From NCBI RefSeq assembly GCF_002019665.1, contig NZ_KV917375.1, positions 2,113,175 to 2,177,174 of the forward strand: 64,000 nucleotides of DNA, read 5' to 3'. Every line of letters begins with the position of its first letter. Position 1 is the first letter of the stretch. Shown in pieces: positions 63,161 to 64,000 of the stretch. This DNA comes from Sutcliffiella halmapala (GTDB lineage: Bacteria; Bacillota; Bacilli; Bacillales; Bacillaceae_I). Under the pieces are notes generated by a model. The model saw nothing but the letters and a program-made list of their open reading frames with translations. It ran no database searches and was not told the origin of the DNA. A program made the translations under genes and the position numbers.

Positions 63161-63397
63161 TAGTGAATTTTGGTTTCTTGTTTCTATCACCATCTTGTAA
63201 AGAAATTTTTGAAAAAAGTTGAAGAGTATGTTATAAAAAACATACTGTAGTATGAGATAGGGTATATAATTATGAGTAGGTTAATACTCATTTGAAATTA
63301 CATGCCCATGAGTGCTTTTAAATATGGATGGTTCAATTTGTAATTGGAAGCGATAGAACCACACCGATGAAGTTTCACTTAATGAGGAGAATGAGTA

Positions 63398-64000
63398 ATG
63401 AAAAAAAATATTACAATAATAGGCATTTTTGCCCTTTTAATAGTAGGTATGGTTAGTATGTCTAGTTGTAGTGCAGAAAATTCGTCTAGCATAATCTTAG
63501 AAAAAGTGAAAGAAAGACGAGAAAGTCAAAAGGAAAAAGAGTTGTTTGAAGGGGTATTTTTCTTTAATAAGGAAGAACAATCGGACAATCAGTTAAAACA
63601 AACTACTTTGGAAGTGAAGGAAGAAGTACCCGATGAGTTTTTTGATCGTTCGTTTGAGCTTGTGTTTTTTGGAGACTCTTTAACACAAGGTGTGGGAGAT
63701 CGTACAGAAATGGGCGGATTTACTTCAATTGTAAAAGAGCATTATACAAGTAAGTCATACATCGATAATGTAACCATTACAAACTTGGGCGTAAGAGGAA
63801 ATAGAACAAGTCATTTATTGAAACGATTACAGGAACCGGAAGTACAAGAATCATTAAAAGATGCCGATGTTATTTTTATTACGGTTGGTGGTAATGATTT
63901 AATGAAAGTAATTAGAGAAAATTTTCTGGATTTAAACTTTGATTTATTTGATCGTGAACAGGCTGAATATGCAAAAAGACTAGAAACAGTTTTATCTGAG
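63398..64000 (+). CDS. ypmR: SGNH/GDSL-type lipase YpmR (3' end outside window)
   Basis: The first 201 residues of a lipoprotein-type SGNH hydrolase are present; the gene runs past the window end. A signal peptide ends in SMSSC (Cys24), the nucleophile Ser94 is in FFGDSLTQG and the oxyanion-hole block GGND is at 164-167. The catalytic Asp/His block lies beyond the window. ATG at 63398 follows GAGGAG. It lies after ypmQ, as in B. subtilis, although a repeat and a small minus-strand gene separate them here. Confidence 0.9.
   Translation, partial: MKKNITIIGIFALLIVGMVSMSSCSAENSSSIILEKVKERRESQKEKELFEGVFFFNKEEQSDNQLKQTTLEVKEEVPDEFFDRSFELVFFGDSLTQGVGDRTEMGGFTSIVKEHYTSKSYIDNVTITNLGVRGNRTSHLLKRLQEPEVQESLKDADVIFITVGGNDLMKVIRENFLDLNFDLFDREQAEYAKRLETVLSE

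Overview
The window comes from the chromosome of a low-GC, endospore-forming member of the Bacillaceae or a close relative. Evidence: strong GGAGG-type ribosome sites, frequent GTG/TTG starts, a complete gerA-type germinant receptor operon, SspL and other spore-type small proteins, bacilliredoxin BrxA, and long synteny with the Bacillus subtilis yp* region (ypvA-ypwA, bpsA-bpsB, dynA-ypbS-ypcP-sspL, ypdQ/ypeP-ypeQ-ypzA-cspD, ypgQ/ypgR/brxA, ypiP, ypjP-ypjQ-thyA-dfrA, ypmP, ypmQ-ypmR). The species cannot be fixed from the sequence alone. Most of the window is ordinary backbone. No rRNA, tRNA, CRISPR array, prophage or transposase gene was seen.

Layout. 0-7.5 kb: DinG/XPD-like helicase, M32 carboxypeptidase, CheX-like protein, acetyltransferase, alkylpyrone synthase/methyltransferase pair, and a 32-aa membrane peptide behind a double Fur box. 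7.9-13.9 kb: bacterial dynamin DynA in an apparent operon with a nucleotidyltransferase, a tiny Cys4 protein, YpbS and a sulfurtransferase. 14-21 kb: FEN exonuclease, SspL, two RNase H-fold proteins, CspD, topoisomerase III. 21.3-25.2 kb: PaiB, a TetR regulator and a divergent kynurenine pair kynU-kynA with shared operator-like palindromes. 25-31 kb: DUF3892, methyltransferase, AIM24, formate-THF ligase, glutathione peroxidase, amidohydrolase. 31-37.7 kb: DegV, HD hydrolase, ABC-F, YpgR, BrxA, YpiP. 38-44 kb: YpjP, YpjQ, a lethal-factor-fold metallopeptidase, thyA-dfrA, acyltransferase, YpmP, a second DegV. 44-49 kb: PCYCGC lipoprotein, a Gly-rich spore-like protein and the gerABC-type operon. 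49.5-61.7 kb: a tightly packed eight-gene operon joining an ABC exporter to a MoxR ATPase, a DUF58 protein and vWA-domain membrane proteins. 62-64 kb: Sco1-like YpmQ and a YpmR lipase cut by the window end.

Three things stand out. First is the ABC/MoxR/vWA operon, whose function I cannot assign and which is the best candidate for an under-described system. Second is a GC-rich, hairpin-forming repeat family of about 130-230 bp, with six copies plus one relic, all between genes. Third is a set of very short genes with convincing ribosome sites: the Fur-controlled 32-aa peptide, a 24-aa membrane peptide, and several 43-47-aa hydrophilic proteins. Gene symbols are assigned by protein recognition plus remembered synteny with B. 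subtilis, not by database search.
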